A stretch of 64,000 nt of DNA from Psychrobacillus lasiicapitis (GCF_006861795.1 NZ_VDGH01000002.1:124001-188000), one strand, 5' to 3'. Shown: positions 9,138 to 18,252, counted from the stretch's first letter. Made by a program: numbers and translations. Notes: a model not told the origin generated them from the sequence alone.

Positions 9138-9957
9138 AGTTATTTTTTAGTCGCCAGATGACAACATCGGGTAATACTAATCTTTCAACTTTTTGAAGTA
9201 AAAGTAGCTTTTTCAGTTCTCGTTCAGCTTGTTGGTCGGAAATATTATAATAGCTAGCAATTTCATTTGTCGTTAAAGAATGGAATCGGTCAAAAAGCTT
9301 TTCGAGAGCCGGTGGTTGTTGTACTTCTGGTTTTTCATATAGCATTTCTTGTAGTATTTGAACATAAATTTCATAAGGATAAATGCCTGAAACTTTTATA
9401 CCTTCATCTTCTATGTTTTCATTAAAAAAAACAATGCTTGGAAATGTGCTGACATCCATTTCAGATGTGATAGACAAATCACTTTGGAAAGAGCGTGCAC
9501 ATTCTTTTGATTTAAAATCTTGTGTGAACTCTTCTACATCTATGTTAACTTTACTTGCTATTTCTTGCAAAACAGAAAGGGAAGTAACATTTTTTGTTTT
9601 AATGAAAAGATATTCTTGTATTTTATTGAAAAAACGAAGAGCAGCCTTTTTCCCTTGAAACTCTGCAGCTTTTACTGCAATGGAAGGGAATACAGAATGC
9701 TCTATATCCGGAAACTCACAATGGATTTGCTTTTTTTCTTCCTTTGACGTGTTGCAGACAGTATTTAAATTATTCAACTGTGTACTTAGTACTGTTCTAA
9801 TCGTAAAATATTGTCCATATTGAACTTGCAATTTCCGAATAATCGGTTGCATATCCCAACAAGCTGAGCAAAGGGGATCTAGAAATACATACATTTCAAG
9901 TGGCTTGTTTACTAAAGGAGATGTAATCGGTTCAGTCGGAATAAGTATTCTTGTCAC
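9136..9957 (-). CDS. spxH: ClpXP adaptor SpxH (YjbH), DsbA-like
   Basis: A 273-residue thioredoxin-fold protein of the YjbH/SpxH family. The motif CSAC (Cys30/Cys33) follows MYVFLDPLC, a cis-Pro loop STFPSIVF is present, and the C-terminal part (about 215-273) resembles a small helical domain. SpxH binds Spx and delivers it to ClpXP under non-stress conditions; aggregation of SpxH under stress releases Spx. Translation starts at GTG 9957, whose G is shared with the TAG stop of the globin gene (TAGTG), so translation is coupled. The globin-spxH order is the same as in B. subtilis and Staphylococcus. Confidence 0.93.
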   Translation of the reverse strand: MTRILIPTEPITSPLVNKPLEMYVFLDPLCSACWDMQPIIRKLQVQYGQYFTIRTVLSTQLNNLNTVCNTSKEEKKQIHCEFPDIEHSVFPSIAVKAAEFQGKKAALRFFNKIQEYLFIKTKNVTSLSVLQEIASKVNIDVEEFTQDFKSKECARSFQSDLSITSEMDVSTFPSIVFFNENIEDEGIKVSGIYPYEIYVQILQEMLYEKPEVQQPPALEKLFDRFHSLTTNEIASYYNISDQQAERELKKLLLLQKVERLVLPDVVIWRLKNN

Positions 9958-10352
9958 TATTGTTCCTCCTCATGACTCATTTGATTGACCATGTGGTTGG
10001 CAGTAAGCTCCAGTCTTCGATAGAAAGTTTCACGCACTTTACCTTCTAGACCAACAGTGTCCATTGCAGCTTTCATACAAGAAAGCCAAGCTGTTGCTCT
10101 TTCAGGTGTAATCGGGAACGGATTATGACGCATTTTCATCATTGGATGTCCATGCTCTTCTGTATATAAATTGGGACCGCCCAGATATTGTGTTAAAAAT
10201 TGTTTTTGTTTTCTAGCGGTCTCTGTTAAATCATCTGGAAAAATAGGCTTTAGCAATGGATGTTTTGCAACATTACTGTAAAACGTATCGACAAGCTCGG
10301 ATAATTTCTCTGCTCCAATCTCATCGTAAGGAAGTATTGGTTTTTGTGTCAT
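9957..10352 (-). CDS. yjbI: Truncated haemoglobin, group II (YjbI)
   Basis: A 131-residue group II (trHbO) globin. The heme-pocket segment LGGPNLYTEEHGHPMMKMRH is present; the proximal histidine is His76, the number used in B. subtilis YjbI. Such globins bind oxygen tightly and have been linked to oxygen or peroxide chemistry. It precedes spxH by a one-base overlap, so globin and Spx adaptor are co-produced, which suits a shared role in oxidative stress. AAAGGAG-like bases precede the ATG. Confidence 0.95.
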   Translation of the reverse strand: MTQKPILPYDEIGAEKLSELVDTFYSNVAKHPLLKPIFPDDLTETARKQKQFLTQYLGGPNLYTEEHGHPMMKMRHNPFPITPERATAWLSCMKAAMDTVGLEGKVRETFYRRLELTANHMVNQMSHEEEQ

Positions 10353-10431
10353 TATTCGTTACTCCTTTGTTTTAGCACTAATATCATTCTATCAATCCCA
10401 GAGAATTATCTCAAATAATTAGATTGCCACA

Positions 10432-10454
10432 TAAAAACGACCTAAAAAGGTCGT
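10432..10454 (-). terminator. Terminator after cwlQ
   Basis: ACGACCT/AGGTCGT with a 4-base loop; on the minus strand it is followed by five T. It separates cwlQ from the globin operon. Confidence 0.75.
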
Positions 10455-10461
10455 GGCGATA

Positions 10462-11112
10462 TTATGCTTGGTAATAGTTTAATACTTTTTGAACATAATT
10501 TTGTGTTTCTTTATATGGAGGGATCCCACCATATTTTTTTACTGCTCCTGGTCCTGCGTTGTAGGCAGCGAGTGCTACTTCGGTGTCATCATTAAACTGA
10601 TCAAGCATTTGGCGTAAGTACTTTGCACCGCCCATTACATTTTGCTCAGGGTCTAAAATATTCGCTACACCTAAGTATTTGGCAGTACCAGGCATCAATT
10701 GCATTAAACCTGAGGCACCAGCTGAACTTATAGCAGAGGGATTAAAATTAGATTCTTGTTTTATGACAGATGATATTAATTTTTCTGGGACATTATAGTT
10801 TTTCGCCGCACGCTTTATAATGTCATCAAAATCAGAGGATTTCATCGTTTTTAAAGGTGCATAATTAGCAATAGCATTCATTAAACTTTCATTTTGAAAT
10901 GCAAGGTTTGAAGGCTTAAAAACAGGGGAATTGCCATTATAGTAGAAGGAGTTCCCGTTGCCCAAAGCCGTATTATTTTCATCGGTTTGTAGTACCTGTC
11001 CTAACATGTCAGAAAATAACGAAGCAGGTGAAGTGTTTAGCGAACTTTGTACACTGCCGAGCGTCTGCATTGCATTTATTTCCATGAGTGTTTTAAGGGA
11101 TTGAATATCCAT
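10462..11112 (-). CDS. cwlQ: Lytic transglycosylase, CwlQ/YjbJ type
   Basis: A 216-residue murein hydrolase. The C-terminal half (about 95-216) is an SLT domain with the catalytic Glu120 in VIKQESNFNP, followed by SSAGASGLMQLMPGTA and ALAAYNAGPGAV. The N-terminal half is Ser/Asn-rich and without obvious fold. The B. subtilis homologue CwlQ has both lytic transglycosylase and muramidase activity. No conventional signal peptide is visible, so the export route is unclear. It starts 6 bases after yjbK ends. Confidence 0.9.
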   Translation of the reverse strand: MDIQSLKTLMEINAMQTLGSVQSSLNTSPASLFSDMLGQVLQTDENNTALGNGNSFYYNGNSPVFKPSNLAFQNESLMNAIANYAPLKTMKSSDFDDIIKRAAKNYNVPEKLISSVIKQESNFNPSAISSAGASGLMQLMPGTAKYLGVANILDPEQNVMGGAKYLRQMLDQFNDDTEVALAAYNAGPGAVKKYGGIPPYKETQNYVQKVLNYYQA

Positions 11113-11118
11113 TAGGTA

Positions 11119-11694
11119 TCAACCTTTCAACGAATTGTTATATTTCATGAGGCGAGCAATTTTTTTATCTGTAGTTCGGAGTGGAATATGGTTTTCTTCC
11201 AATAATTGAAGAAAAACTTTCTGCCCATTCTTGACATCTCCACATTCATATTCTACCTCAAAATCTTCAATACGACTATAAAAGGAGTGATCCAAAAAAA
11301 GTGTTCCGTTTTTGTACACGATTTGTGCTCGATCTGTTTGCATACTTCCGATACATGTTAATGGGCCTTTATCTTTTATTTGCTCCAAAAATGAGACGGC
11401 AGGGAAGCGTGATTCGTAGATAATAGCATCACGCTCATCATTTGATAGTGCTACCGTTTTTTCTTCCATCACATGTTCCTGTACTGGTATTTTCAAAGTC
11501 AATTCATTGCGGTTAGGTAATACGCGTAATCTAAATCCCATTTTGTTTTCTTTAAAATAGCTTGCTGGTGTATCGAAATAGTAATTTGTTTGTGTTTGGA
11601 AGTTGGTAGATGTTAAGCCCAAAAAGGAAACTAATCCTTGAAATTCTTCTTTTGTCAGCAGGTTCTTAAATTCGATTTCACGTTCAGAGTGCAC
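11119..11694 (-). CDS. yjbK: CYTH-domain phosphatase-like protein YjbK
   Basis: A CYTH-family protein, 191 residues with the start chosen here, the family's usual length. The signature ExExK is REIEFK at the N-terminus, and further charged strands follow (FRLRVLPNRNELTLK, DFEVEYE, KKIARLM). CYTH proteins act on triphosphate substrates with divalent metals; the substrate here is unknown. The frame stays open up to a TTG at 11739, but that region contains the promoter, so the GTG at 11694 with AAAGG upstream is preferred. It is the first gene of a unit with cwlQ. Confidence 0.85.
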   Translation of the reverse strand: MHSEREIEFKNLLTKEEFQGLVSFLGLTSTNFQTQTNYYFDTPASYFKENKMGFRLRVLPNRNELTLKIPVQEHVMEEKTVALSNDERDAIIYESRFPAVSFLEQIKDKGPLTCIGSMQTDRAQIVYKNGTLFLDHSFYSRIEDFEVEYECGDVKNGQKVFLQLLEENHIPLRTTDKKIARLMKYNNSLKG

Positions 11695-11721
11695 AATTTC
11701 ACTACCTTTCTTATTATTTCT

Positions 11722-11749
11722 ATTATAGACGGTTTGCAAGGAGTTTCAA
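11722..11749 (-). promoter_or_regulatory. Promoter of yjbK-cwlQ
   Basis: On the minus strand TTGAAA (11744-11749), a 16-base spacer and TATAAT (11722-11727). It lies inside the longer reading frame and fixes the shorter start. A divergent promoter for the yjbL-relQ operon must overlap this 100-bp region. Confidence 0.7.
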
Positions 11750-11793
11750 TATGTTAAAATAGTGAAAGAATGGACAGAAAGGAAAGATTAATT

Positions 11794-12177
11794 TTGCCTA
11801 TTACTTATAACGTGCACAGTGGTGTGCAGCTAGAAAATGATATACGTTTTACATTAGAGGTAACACCGAACGAACCAACTATAAAAGCAGGGGAACGGAT
11901 GATTACCGATTCCGATTCGTTAGCTTTTGTGTACTTGATTGAAGATGAAGATGGGTATCATTATGTGAAGTTCGGACAAGATGTATGGCCATTATTAGTT
12001 AGTGCGTTAAAAGCGCAAGATGAGCCTACCTTACAATATGGGAATATAGAGCTAACTTTAAATAAGTTTAGAGAAGAACTGGAAATGCTTATTTTTAACA
12101 TTGAAGGCAATGATAACTACGGTGTCGAATTTTCCAAAGCAGTAGAAGAAGCGTTTGAAGAAATATTAAAAGCATGA
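11794..12177 (+). CDS. yjbL: UPF0738 family protein (YjbL)
   Basis: A 127-residue acidic cytosolic protein of the UPF0738/YjbL family, identified mainly from its place between yjbK and relQ and its length. No catalytic motif is visible; it contains an acidic strand-rich N-terminal half and a helical C-terminus (VEFSKAVEEAFEEILKA). An ATG at 11770 lies directly before the ribosome site AAAGGAAAG (11777-11785), so TTG at 11794 is the likelier start. Function unknown. It opens the yjbL-relQ-nadF-rluD operon. Confidence 0.75.
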   Translation: MPITYNVHSGVQLENDIRFTLEVTPNEPTIKAGERMITDSDSLAFVYLIEDEDGYHYVKFGQDVWPLLVSALKAQDEPTLQYGNIELTLNKFREELEMLIFNIEGNDNYGVEFSKAVEEAFEEILKA

Positions 12178-12196
12178 GTGAAATGTAGGTGAGTAT

Positions 12197-12874
12197 ATGG
12201 GTCAATGGGAACGTTTTTTAGAGCCTTACAAGCAAGCAGTTTCCGAGTTAAAAGTGAAGTTAAAAGGAATGCGCACACAATATGAAATTGAAAATACAAA
12301 CTCGCCAATAGAATTTGTTACGGGACGTGTCAAGCCACTTGCAAGTATTTATGACAAGTCGCTTATTAAAGGTATCGCATTTGAACCTTCTGATACGTTA
12401 GCAAAAGAAATACCTGATATTGCGGGCCTTCGTATGATGTGCCAGTTTGTCGATGATATCGAGCATGTGGTAGAACTGTTACGCGCACGAAAAGATATTA
12501 AAGTGGTAGAGGAACGGGATTATATATCTCATAAAAAGCAAAGCGGATACAGATCATATCATGTCATTATTGATTATCCGGTTCAAACAATTCATGGAGA
12601 GATCCATATTTTAGCGGAGATACAAATCCGGACGCTTGCCATGAATTTTTGGGCATCTATTGAACATTCGCTAAATTATAAGTATAAAGGGATATTCCCA
12701 GAGGAGATAAAAAAACGTCTGCAGTATGCAGCGGAAGCAGCTTTTCGTTTAGATGAGGAAATGTCTTTAATACGCGGTGAAATACAAGATGCCCAAAAAT
12801 ACTTTAGTGAATATAAAGAGCTATCTACGCCAAGAATTCATGAAGGCCAAAAAGAGGAAAGGGGACATGCGTGA
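12197..12874 (+). CDS. relQ: Small alarmone synthetase RelQ (YjbM)
   Basis: A 225-residue GTP pyrophosphokinase of the RelQ/SAS1 class, without hydrolase, TGS or ACT domains. The synthetase core is visible in [50 protein letters not shown] and the catalytic EIQIRT followed by [13 protein letters not shown]. RelQ enzymes form tetramers, make ppGpp, pppGpp or pGpp and are stimulated allosterically by pppGpp. AGGTGA precedes the ATG. Its stop overlaps the next gene, so relQ and nadF are co-translated, linking alarmone and NADP supply. Confidence 0.95.
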   Translation: MGQWERFLEPYKQAVSELKVKLKGMRTQYEIENTNSPIEFVTGRVKPLASIYDKSLIKGIAFEPSDTLAKEIPDIAGLRMMCQFVDDIEHVVELLRARKDIKVVEERDYISHKKQSGYRSYHVIIDYPVQTIHGEIHILAEIQIRTLAMNFWASIEHSLNYKYKGIFPEEIKKRLQYAAEAAFRLDEEMSLIRGEIQDAQKYFSEYKELSTPRIHEGQKEERGHA

Positions 12875-13683
12875 TGAAATTTTTCATTCAATCACGAAAT
12901 GATGACTTATCCAATCGTTTAATGGAAAAGGCTAAAAAGTATTTAGTTGATTTTGGATTAGTATTGGATGAGGAAAACCCTGATATTGTTTTATCGATAG
13001 GTGGAGATGGAACGTTATTACATGCTTTTCACAAATATAAGCATTTAACACGTTCTGTTGCTTTTGTCGGAATTCATACGGGGCATTTAGGTTTTTATGC
13101 AGACTGGAAACCAGCGGAAATTGAAAAGCTCGTCATTAGCATTGCCCAAAAAGAATTCGAAGTCATTGAATATCCTCTTCTAGAAGTTACGATAAACTAT
13201 CGACATGAAGAGGATAGCTCTGTTTATCTTGCTGTTAATGAATCAACTGTAAAATCACCGGATGTAACATTAGTGATGGATGTTGAGTTAAATGGCAAGC
13301 CCTTTGAACGATTTAGAGGAGATGGATTATGTATGTCTACACCTTCTGGCAGTACAGCCTATAACAAAGCGCTAGGTGGGGCAATCGTGCATCCTTCTTT
13401 GGAAGCAATGCAACTTGCAGAAATTGCTTCTATTAATAATCGGGTTTTCCGGACAGTTGGCTCATCGCTTGTATTACCTAAACATCATACCTGTTTATTG
13501 AAGCCGGTAAAAGGCCCGGATTTTATGGTGACGATCGATCACTTACATTTACTACATAAAGATGTACAGTCGATCAAGTACCGAGTAGCGGATGAAAAAA
13601 TTCGTTTTGCTAGGTTCCGCTCGTTTCCGTTTTGGCAACGCGTACACGATTCGTTCATTGATAGTGACCTGAAAAATGACTAA
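12871..13683 (+). CDS. nadF: NAD kinase
   Basis: An NAD kinase (PpnK/NadF, about 270 residues) making NADP from NAD and ATP. The diagnostic GGDGT is at residues 44-48 ([15 protein letters not shown]), followed by the NE motif in LAVNESTV and [18 protein letters not shown] 12871 overlaps the relQ stop; the adjacent ATG 12874 would give a start M-K-F-F, and both fit the ribosome site GAGGAAAGGGG. The gene overlaps the following rluD-type gene by 8 bases. Confidence 0.95.
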   Translation: MMKFFIQSRNDDLSNRLMEKAKKYLVDFGLVLDEENPDIVLSIGGDGTLLHAFHKYKHLTRSVAFVGIHTGHLGFYADWKPAEIEKLVISIAQKEFEVIEYPLLEVTINYRHEEDSSVYLAVNESTVKSPDVTLVMDVELNGKPFERFRGDGLCMSTPSGSTAYNKALGGAIVHPSLEAMQLAEIASINNRVFRTVGSSLVLPKHHTCLLKPVKGPDFMVTIDHLHLLHKDVQSIKYRVADEKIRFARFRSFPFWQRVHDSFIDSDLKND

Positions 13684-14590
13684 TCATCGAATAACATTAT
13701 CTTTTGAAATAAAAGAAGCGCCGTTGTTGCTTCGAGAGGCCATTAAACAGTATGGAATTTCGAAAAAAGCATTGACTAGTATTAAATATGAGGGCGGTAA
13801 AATACTTGTTAATGGAGAAGAAAAAACAGTTAGGCATACATTGAAGAACGGGGATATCGTGACGATTATTTTTCCAGATGAGAAGAAAAGTGAAGGACTG
13901 ATCCCTCAAAAAGGAGATTTCCCCATTCTATTTGAAGATGATCATCTATTAATTTTTTCAAAAGAAGCTGGTCTCAGTACCATACCTTCACGTGAGCATC
14001 CACGCGGAACAGTTGCGAATTTCGTCGCAGGTTATTTTGCTGAAAGTGGCATCTCCTCTACTGTTCATATCGTAACCAGATTAGATAAAGATACTTCGGG
14101 TGTCATCTGTGTAGCAAAGCATCGACATGCACATCATTTATTGAGTGAGATGCAAAAAGCAGGCACGATTTCAAGAGACTATGAAGCAATTGTACACGGA
14201 TTTATAAAAGAAGATGCCTTTACTATTGATGCTCCAATCGGGCGAAAAGATGGCAGTATTATTGAACGTTTTATATCGCCAGAAGGTAAACATGCAAAAA
14301 CCTCTGTACAAGTTTTAAATCGTTTTCACTTAGAAGGAGAAGAACTAACGCATGTTAGGTTGCGGTTGCATACTGGTAGAACGCATCAAATTCGTGTACA
14401 TATGATGTCAATCGGACATCCCTTAATAGGAGACGATTTATATGGTGGTAGCTTAAAGTTCATACAAAGACAAGCATTGCATGCAAGAGAGCTAAAATTG
14501 ATTCACCCATTTTCAGGAGAATCATTAATAATAACTTCTCCATTTCCACAAGATATGAAGAATATTATACCTTCTAAAACCACTAAATAA
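13676..14590 (+). CDS. RluA/RluD-family pseudouridine synthase (YjbO type)
   Basis: A 304-residue pseudouridine synthase. An S4-like RNA-binding region lies at the N-terminus (about 15-75), then the catalytic motif [12 protein letters not shown] with Asp137, and the conserved [23 protein letters not shown] near the C-terminus. It is expected to modify rRNA or tRNA; the exact uridine cannot be read from the sequence. It is the last gene of the yjbL-relQ-nadF operon in the same order as B. subtilis yjbO. Confidence 0.92.
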   Translation: MTNHRITLSFEIKEAPLLLREAIKQYGISKKALTSIKYEGGKILVNGEEKTVRHTLKNGDIVTIIFPDEKKSEGLIPQKGDFPILFEDDHLLIFSKEAGLSTIPSREHPRGTVANFVAGYFAESGISSTVHIVTRLDKDTSGVICVAKHRHAHHLLSEMQKAGTISRDYEAIVHGFIKEDAFTIDAPIGRKDGSIIERFISPEGKHAKTSVQVLNRFHLEGEELTHVRLRLHTGRTHQIRVHMMSIGHPLIGDDLYGGSLKFIQRQALHARELKLIHPFSGESLIITSPFPQDMKNIIPSKTTK

Positions 14591-14620
14591 TCCTGTATAG
14601 CAGGGAATTTAGTGGTTTTC
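14576..14620 (+). terminator. Terminator after the pseudouridine synthase gene
   Basis: AAAACCACTAAAT and ATTTAGTGGTTTT form a 13-bp stem; the left arm includes the end of the coding sequence. Confidence 0.88.
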
Positions 14621-14801
14621 TACATTTAATGTGGGGTACTAGGACCACTAAATTGTTTTGTCGGTTCAGGGTGTAGAGTTTCAGAATGATTTCCCGGGGA
14701 ATTATACAAGCTGGAGTAGCGCCCTTTTTTATGTGAAAGAGGTTGCTTATTCGTTTTTAAGCCCATACAATGAGAGAGGAACATTGGAAGGAGGGAAAAG
14801 T

Positions 14802-16172
14802 GTGAAAGAAGAAATGAATCAACTACAATTAGAAGAGTCAAATTTAATTGATTTCTTAAGTAATGATTTAATGGATGCATTTAGAGAAGAATTTATGCAA
14901 TTACATCCATACGATCAATCGCTATTTTTTGAAAAGGTGGAGCCAGAAATACGAAAGAAAATCTTTCATTACCTATCTCCTCAAGAAATGGCCGAGCTGT
15001 TTGAAGCGACAAAATTTGAAGAAGAACAATATGACTTTTACTTAAAGGAAATGGATAAAACCTATGCTGCAGACATGCTTTCTTATATGTATGCTGATAA
15101 TGCAGTTGACGTATTGAATGAGTTAGGAAAAGATCAGGTCGCAAGTTATTTAAGTATAATGGACGTAGAATCTGCACAAGAGATTAAAGACCTTCTACAT
15201 TATGAGGAATATACAGCAGGATCAATTATGACAACTGAATACGTTGCCATTCCAGAAACCTCCACTTGTCGGTCTGCCATGACCATACTTAGAAACGAAG
15301 CACCAAAAGCTGAAACCATTTATTATATGTTTGTAGTAAGTGAGGAGCATCAATTAACTGGGGTTATTTCCCTTCGAGATTTAATCATTGCTGATGAAGA
15401 TACACTTATTAAAGATATTATGAACGAACGCGTCGTTAGCGTTTTAGTTAGTGCAGATCAAGAAGAAGTAGCACATATGATTAAAGACTATGATTTCTTA
15501 GCGGTACCGGTAGTCGATTTTGAACAACATTTACTTGGAATTGTTACAGTCGATGATATTATCGACGTATTAGATGAAGAAGCATCGGATGATTACTCTA
15601 AACTTGCCGGTGTATCGGATATGGATACATTTGATAAAAATCCATTTCAAGCAGCCAAAAAAAGACTGCCATGGCTTATTATTTTATTATTTTTAGGAAT
15701 GATGACAGCTAGTCTAATGAGCGTGTTTACAGAAACGTTAGAAAAAGTTGCATTACTTGCAGTTTTCATCCCATTAATATCAGGGACTGCTGGAAATAGT
15801 GGTACACAGGCTTTAGCGGTTGCGATAAGAGGGATTGCTACAGGGGATATTGAGAAACAAAGTAAACTGAAGCTGTTGGCTAGAGAGGCAGGGACCGGTT
15901 TAACTACAGGCTTATTATGTGGAATTATTGTAGTTGGTATTGTTTTCTTTTGGAAGCACGATCTTTTAATCGGGTTATTAGTTGGAGCAGCGATCTTTGT
16001 TTCTATTTTTGTTGCGACAATTTGTGGTTCGTTTATTCCTTTATTGATTCAACGTATGAAAATAGATCCAGCTGTTGCATCGGGTCCGTTTATTACTACA
16101 ATTAATGATGTCATAAGTATTCTAATATATCTTGGACTCGCTACGGTCTTTATTTCTTCTTTACAAGTGTAG
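14802..16172 (+). CDS. mgtE: Magnesium transporter MgtE
   Basis: A 456-residue MgtE channel. An acidic N domain (about 1-130) precedes two CBS domains (about 130-260) and five membrane helices (about 285-456) including the pore region FIPLISGTAGNSGTQALAVAIRG. MgtE imports Mg(2+) and is gated by Mg(2+) binding to the cytosolic domains. The frame extends upstream to 14658, but GGAAGGAGGG just before GTG 14802 and the usual length set the start. The 180-base leader does not show the M-box (ykoK) Mg riboswitch that I looked for. Confidence 0.95.
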   Translation: MKEEMNQLQLEESNLIDFLSNDLMDAFREEFMQLHPYDQSLFFEKVEPEIRKKIFHYLSPQEMAELFEATKFEEEQYDFYLKEMDKTYAADMLSYMYADNAVDVLNELGKDQVASYLSIMDVESAQEIKDLLHYEEYTAGSIMTTEYVAIPETSTCRSAMTILRNEAPKAETIYYMFVVSEEHQLTGVISLRDLIIADEDTLIKDIMNERVVSVLVSADQEEVAHMIKDYDFLAVPVVDFEQHLLGIVTVDDIIDVLDEEASDDYSKLAGVSDMDTFDKNPFQAAKKRLPWLIILLFLGMMTASLMSVFTETLEKVALLAVFIPLISGTAGNSGTQALAVAIRGIATGDIEKQSKLKLLAREAGTGLTTGLLCGIIVVGIVFFWKHDLLIGLLVGAAIFVSIFVATICGSFIPLLIQRMKIDPAVASGPFITTINDVISILIYLGLATVFISSLQV

Positions 16173-16175
16173 TTC

Positions 16176-16203
16176 ACATTATTTTAGCTAAATGCATAAA
16201 GTA
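16176..16203 (+). promoter_or_regulatory. Possible sigma-K promoter of cotO
   Basis: ACA at 16176-16178, a 16-base spacer and CATAAAGTA at 16195-16203 fit the mother-cell sigma-K pattern. The leader to the start codon would be very short, which lowers confidence. Confidence 0.45.
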
Positions 16204-16216
16204 AAGGAAAAAGGAT

Positions 16217-16624
16217 GTGGCTGTGAACATTTATAATGATCCTTTAATCTATATAAAAGGTCCGCCGGTTTTCCATCTTCCTCCTCGTGAAAAAGTGGAT
16301 ATACAAATGGAAGAGCAAGTGATAGAAAAAGAGCAAGAACCAGTGCGAGTGCAAGATGAAAGCACTTCTATCTATGAATTACGTACGAGTATGAACGATA
16401 AGACATTAGCCATTTTTGAAAAGCTGAAATTTTTAGCAAAACCATTTCAGCGCAAGGTATATCGACCATTAGTATTCCACTTCGAAGATGGTTCGTTGCT
16501 TCAAGGTGAAGTGGAAAAAGTGGAGGATGGGCGAGTAACTTTTTTTGTTGGTGCAGGAGAACTTATGACGTATCCAGTTGAACAAGTAGAAAGAATTATA
16601 TGGCGTGGAGTAGAAATGAAATAA
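16217..16624 (+). CDS. cotO: CotO-like spore coat protein
   Basis: A 135-residue protein that resembles the CotO spore coat morphogenetic family: a variable acidic Glu/Gln-rich N-terminal part (about 25-55) and a conserved C-terminal part (FQRKVYRPLVFHFEDGSLLQGEVEKV, then VTFFVGAGELMTYPVEQVERIIWRG). It lies next to a CotZ/ExsY gene, as cotO does in other Bacillales, which supports the call. Two GTG starts are possible (16217 and 16223); AAAAAGGA at 16208-16215 fits 16223 better. Expression in the mother cell late in sporulation is inferred from the sigma-K-like promoter. Confidence 0.7.
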   Translation: MAVNIYNDPLIYIKGPPVFHLPPREKVDIQMEEQVIEKEQEPVRVQDESTSIYELRTSMNDKTLAIFEKLKFLAKPFQRKVYRPLVFHFEDGSLLQGEVEKVEDGRVTFFVGAGELMTYPVEQVERIIWRGVEMK

Positions 16625-16631
16625 AAGAGCA

Positions 16632-16659
16632 AACTATCCTTCAAAAGGGTAGTTTTTTT
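16632..16659 (+). terminator. Terminator after cotO
   Basis: AACTATCCTT pairs with AGGGTAGTT (one G-T), followed by T7. Confidence 0.75.
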
Positions 16660-16719
16660 GTATAAGAAAATAATAAAATCAATTTTTGCATAGATATCTT
16701 TCTATAACTTTGACGCAAT

Positions 16720-17136
16720 ATAAGAAACTACAAGGTAAGCTTTAACAGGTGTCCATTATGATTTTTACTGCAGTCGTGCGCATGCCGCCGGGGTGAGCGA
16801 TAAGCCATTTCTGCCGCTTAGGCGTCTTTGGAATATCTCATTTTGCTCGGACAGAGGAACAAATGCTAAGAGCGTCACATCGGGTGGCAACGCCTTTGAA
16901 ACCAACATCCTTTTGGCCTTGTTTTAAACAAAATCATCAACAGTTTTGGGATTGTATAAATCCAATAAATGGTTAAGGGCGACCAATCAATCAGGAAAAG
17001 CAACCAATTCTACTCTGAAAGCAATCAAATTACTAGTGAAAGCAACCAAATTGGCGAAGAGAGCAAACATTTCTTAAAATAACAAGTTTTCTTAGGGGAA
17101 GACACCGATATTTACCGCACAGTTTCCCTAATATAT
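16720..17136. repeat. Interspersed-element locus A (degenerate inverted pair)
   Basis: The right end is TTACCGCACAGTTTCCCTA at 17112-17130, the reverse of the end seen in loci B and C. On the left, the 19 bases GGGGTGAGCGATAAGCCAT (16790-16808) are identical to bases 21191-21209 of locus B; its outer left end (near 16720) is too decayed to fix. The locus encloses the 21-bp repeat array at 16979-17083. No gene is present. Confidence 0.6.
16979..17083. repeat. 21-bp degenerate tandem repeat array 1
   Basis: Five units begin at 16979, 17000, 17021, 17042 and 17063, exactly 21 bases apart. The core is GCAACCAAnT and each ends in a purine-rich GAAAA/GAGA. The rest of each unit varies. There is no ribosome site or credible gene. 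Confidence 0.8.
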
Positions 17137-17151
17137 GTATAAAATTCTACA

Positions 17152-17180
17152 ACAAAACCGTTCGGGATTGGCCCGAACGG
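17152..17180 (-). terminator. Terminator of cotZ
   Basis: CCGTTCGGG/CCCGAACGG stem with a 5-base loop; on the minus strand a T-run follows. Confidence 0.85.
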
Positions 17181-17204
17181 AATAGACACTACGAGATGAA
17201 ACGA

Positions 17205-17726
17205 TCAGTCACATACATTTAAAAATACATCTGCTACACATTCAATAGCACAGAAACAATTTAAATCTACTGTAATACAGCTACCTGTCAATCTAAAATT
17301 ACGTACTTTACAAAGTTTTCTCAAATTAATTTTTGTACCACATTCAGATAATAAATCAACTTCATGTCTATTGGAATCAAGTGGTTCTAACACACGTAAT
17401 GTTGCACAACAACCGTCAAAAATATCTTCTACACGGAAATAGACGGAAATGCAATCATTATCGCAGTTATCTGTGTCACGGAAAAATGCTTTAAAAGGAT
17501 CGCCATCTTTAGTTAACAACATGAAAACTCGTGTGTCCGCTCTATGACGAGCAGCAGGACTTACAAGACCTCCAAGTGGTTCTAAGAAACAGTTTGTAGG
17601 ACATTGCGGACACTCATCATTTGTTGCTTGATCTTGAATGTCTTTAATAGCACGAACAACATCACAAACGCACCCTCTATCATGTCTCGTAACATCAGTT
17701 ACGTCTTCATTTCTTCCACAACCCAT
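17205..17726 (-). CDS. cotZ: Cysteine-rich spore coat/exosporium protein, CotZ/ExsY family
   Basis: A 173-residue protein with 17 cysteines, many in pairs (GCVC, CPQC, GCC, CFC), characteristic of the CotY/CotZ/ExsY family that builds disulfide-linked crystalline layers of the spore crust or exosporium. Typical segments are VVRAIKDIQD, TRVFMLLTKDGDPFKAFFRD and CISVYFRVEDIFDGCCATLRVL. AAAGGAGGTG precedes the ATG. A CATAAGTTA sequence about 30 bases upstream resembles a sigma-K -10 box but lacks a clear -35. It is transcribed convergently with cotO. Confidence 0.92.
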   Translation of the reverse strand: MGCGRNEDVTDVTRHDRGCVCDVVRAIKDIQDQATNDECPQCPTNCFLEPLGGLVSPAARHRADTRVFMLLTKDGDPFKAFFRDTDNCDNDCISVYFRVEDIFDGCCATLRVLEPLDSNRHEVDLLSECGTKINLRKLCKVRNFRLTGSCITVDLNCFCAIECVADVFLNVCD

Positions 17727-17808
17727 TTTGTTTCACCTCCTTTGTTATCTCTTTCTAACTTATGTAAGCTCCCTACTTCGAATAGGGCAAATATCTCTAG
17801 TGACTTTC

Positions 17809-17837
17809 GTATATTTCATTTTTGCGAGCTCATACTA
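17809..17837 (+). promoter_or_regulatory. Sigma-G-type promoter of the spoVA operon
   Basis: GTATA at 17809-17813 and CATACTA at 17831-17837, separated by 17 bases, match the forespore sigma-G consensus. The operon start is 23 bases downstream of the -10, with AAAGGAG between. Confidence 0.75.
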
Positions 17838-17859
17838 ATTTAAAAGGAGCAAATAGCCA

Positions 17860-18252
17860 ATGATAAAGATTAAATATATACTTTTGCTTTTACTTTTCTT
17901 AACGGCTTGTTCGAATGAAACGAACCAAATGGTGTATCCAGAAAATGATTTACCAGAATTAGAACAAGTATTGAAGAGTAAAGAAGCAGTTTATGGATAT
18001 CGAAGTGTTATGAACAAAGATGATGTACTTGTTTCGATCGATATACGGAGGATGCATCAATTTAGTGAGAACAAAATAGCAAAGAACATTAAAAAGGAAT
18101 TAGAAGAAAAATTTCCGGATAAAGAATTTCTTGTATCAAATGACTTAAAGTTAAAATGGGAAATCGAAAAAATAATGAAGCAAAATTTAAAAAATGATGA
18201 ACTAACTAAATCAGTCGATGAAATAAAATCTTTATTAAAGGAAGAGACATAA
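17860..18252 (+). CDS. YhcN/YlaJ-type sporulation lipoprotein
   Basis: A 130-residue lipoprotein: Lys-rich start, Leu-rich hydrophobic stretch and lipobox LTAC with the lipidated Cys17. The mature part (about 50-125) looks like the YhcN/YlaJ sporulation family: VLVSIDIRRMHQFSENKIAKNIKKELE, then KLKWEIEKIMK. Such lipoproteins sit in the inner membrane of spores. The stop shares a base with the spoVAC start (TAATG), so it is part of the SpoVA operon. A yhcN-type gene before spoVAC-spoVAD-spoVAEb is also seen in the transferable spoVA(2mob) operons of heat-resistant Bacillus. Confidence 0.75.
   Translation: MIKIKYILLLLLFLTACSNETNQMVYPENDLPELEQVLKSKEAVYGYRSVMNKDDVLVSIDIRRMHQFSENKIAKNIKKELEEKFPDKEFLVSNDLKLKWEIEKIMKQNLKNDELTKSVDEIKSLLKEET

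Noticed and set aside
14621-14801. M-box (ykoK) Mg2+ riboswitch in the mgtE leader
   Set aside because: None of the conserved M-box segments could be found; the leader is only 180 bases and shows no matching stems.
17604-17843. Plus-strand frames opposite cotZ and its promoter
   Set aside because: Antisense shadows of cotZ; no ribosome site, and cysteine-rich coding is clearly on the minus strand.
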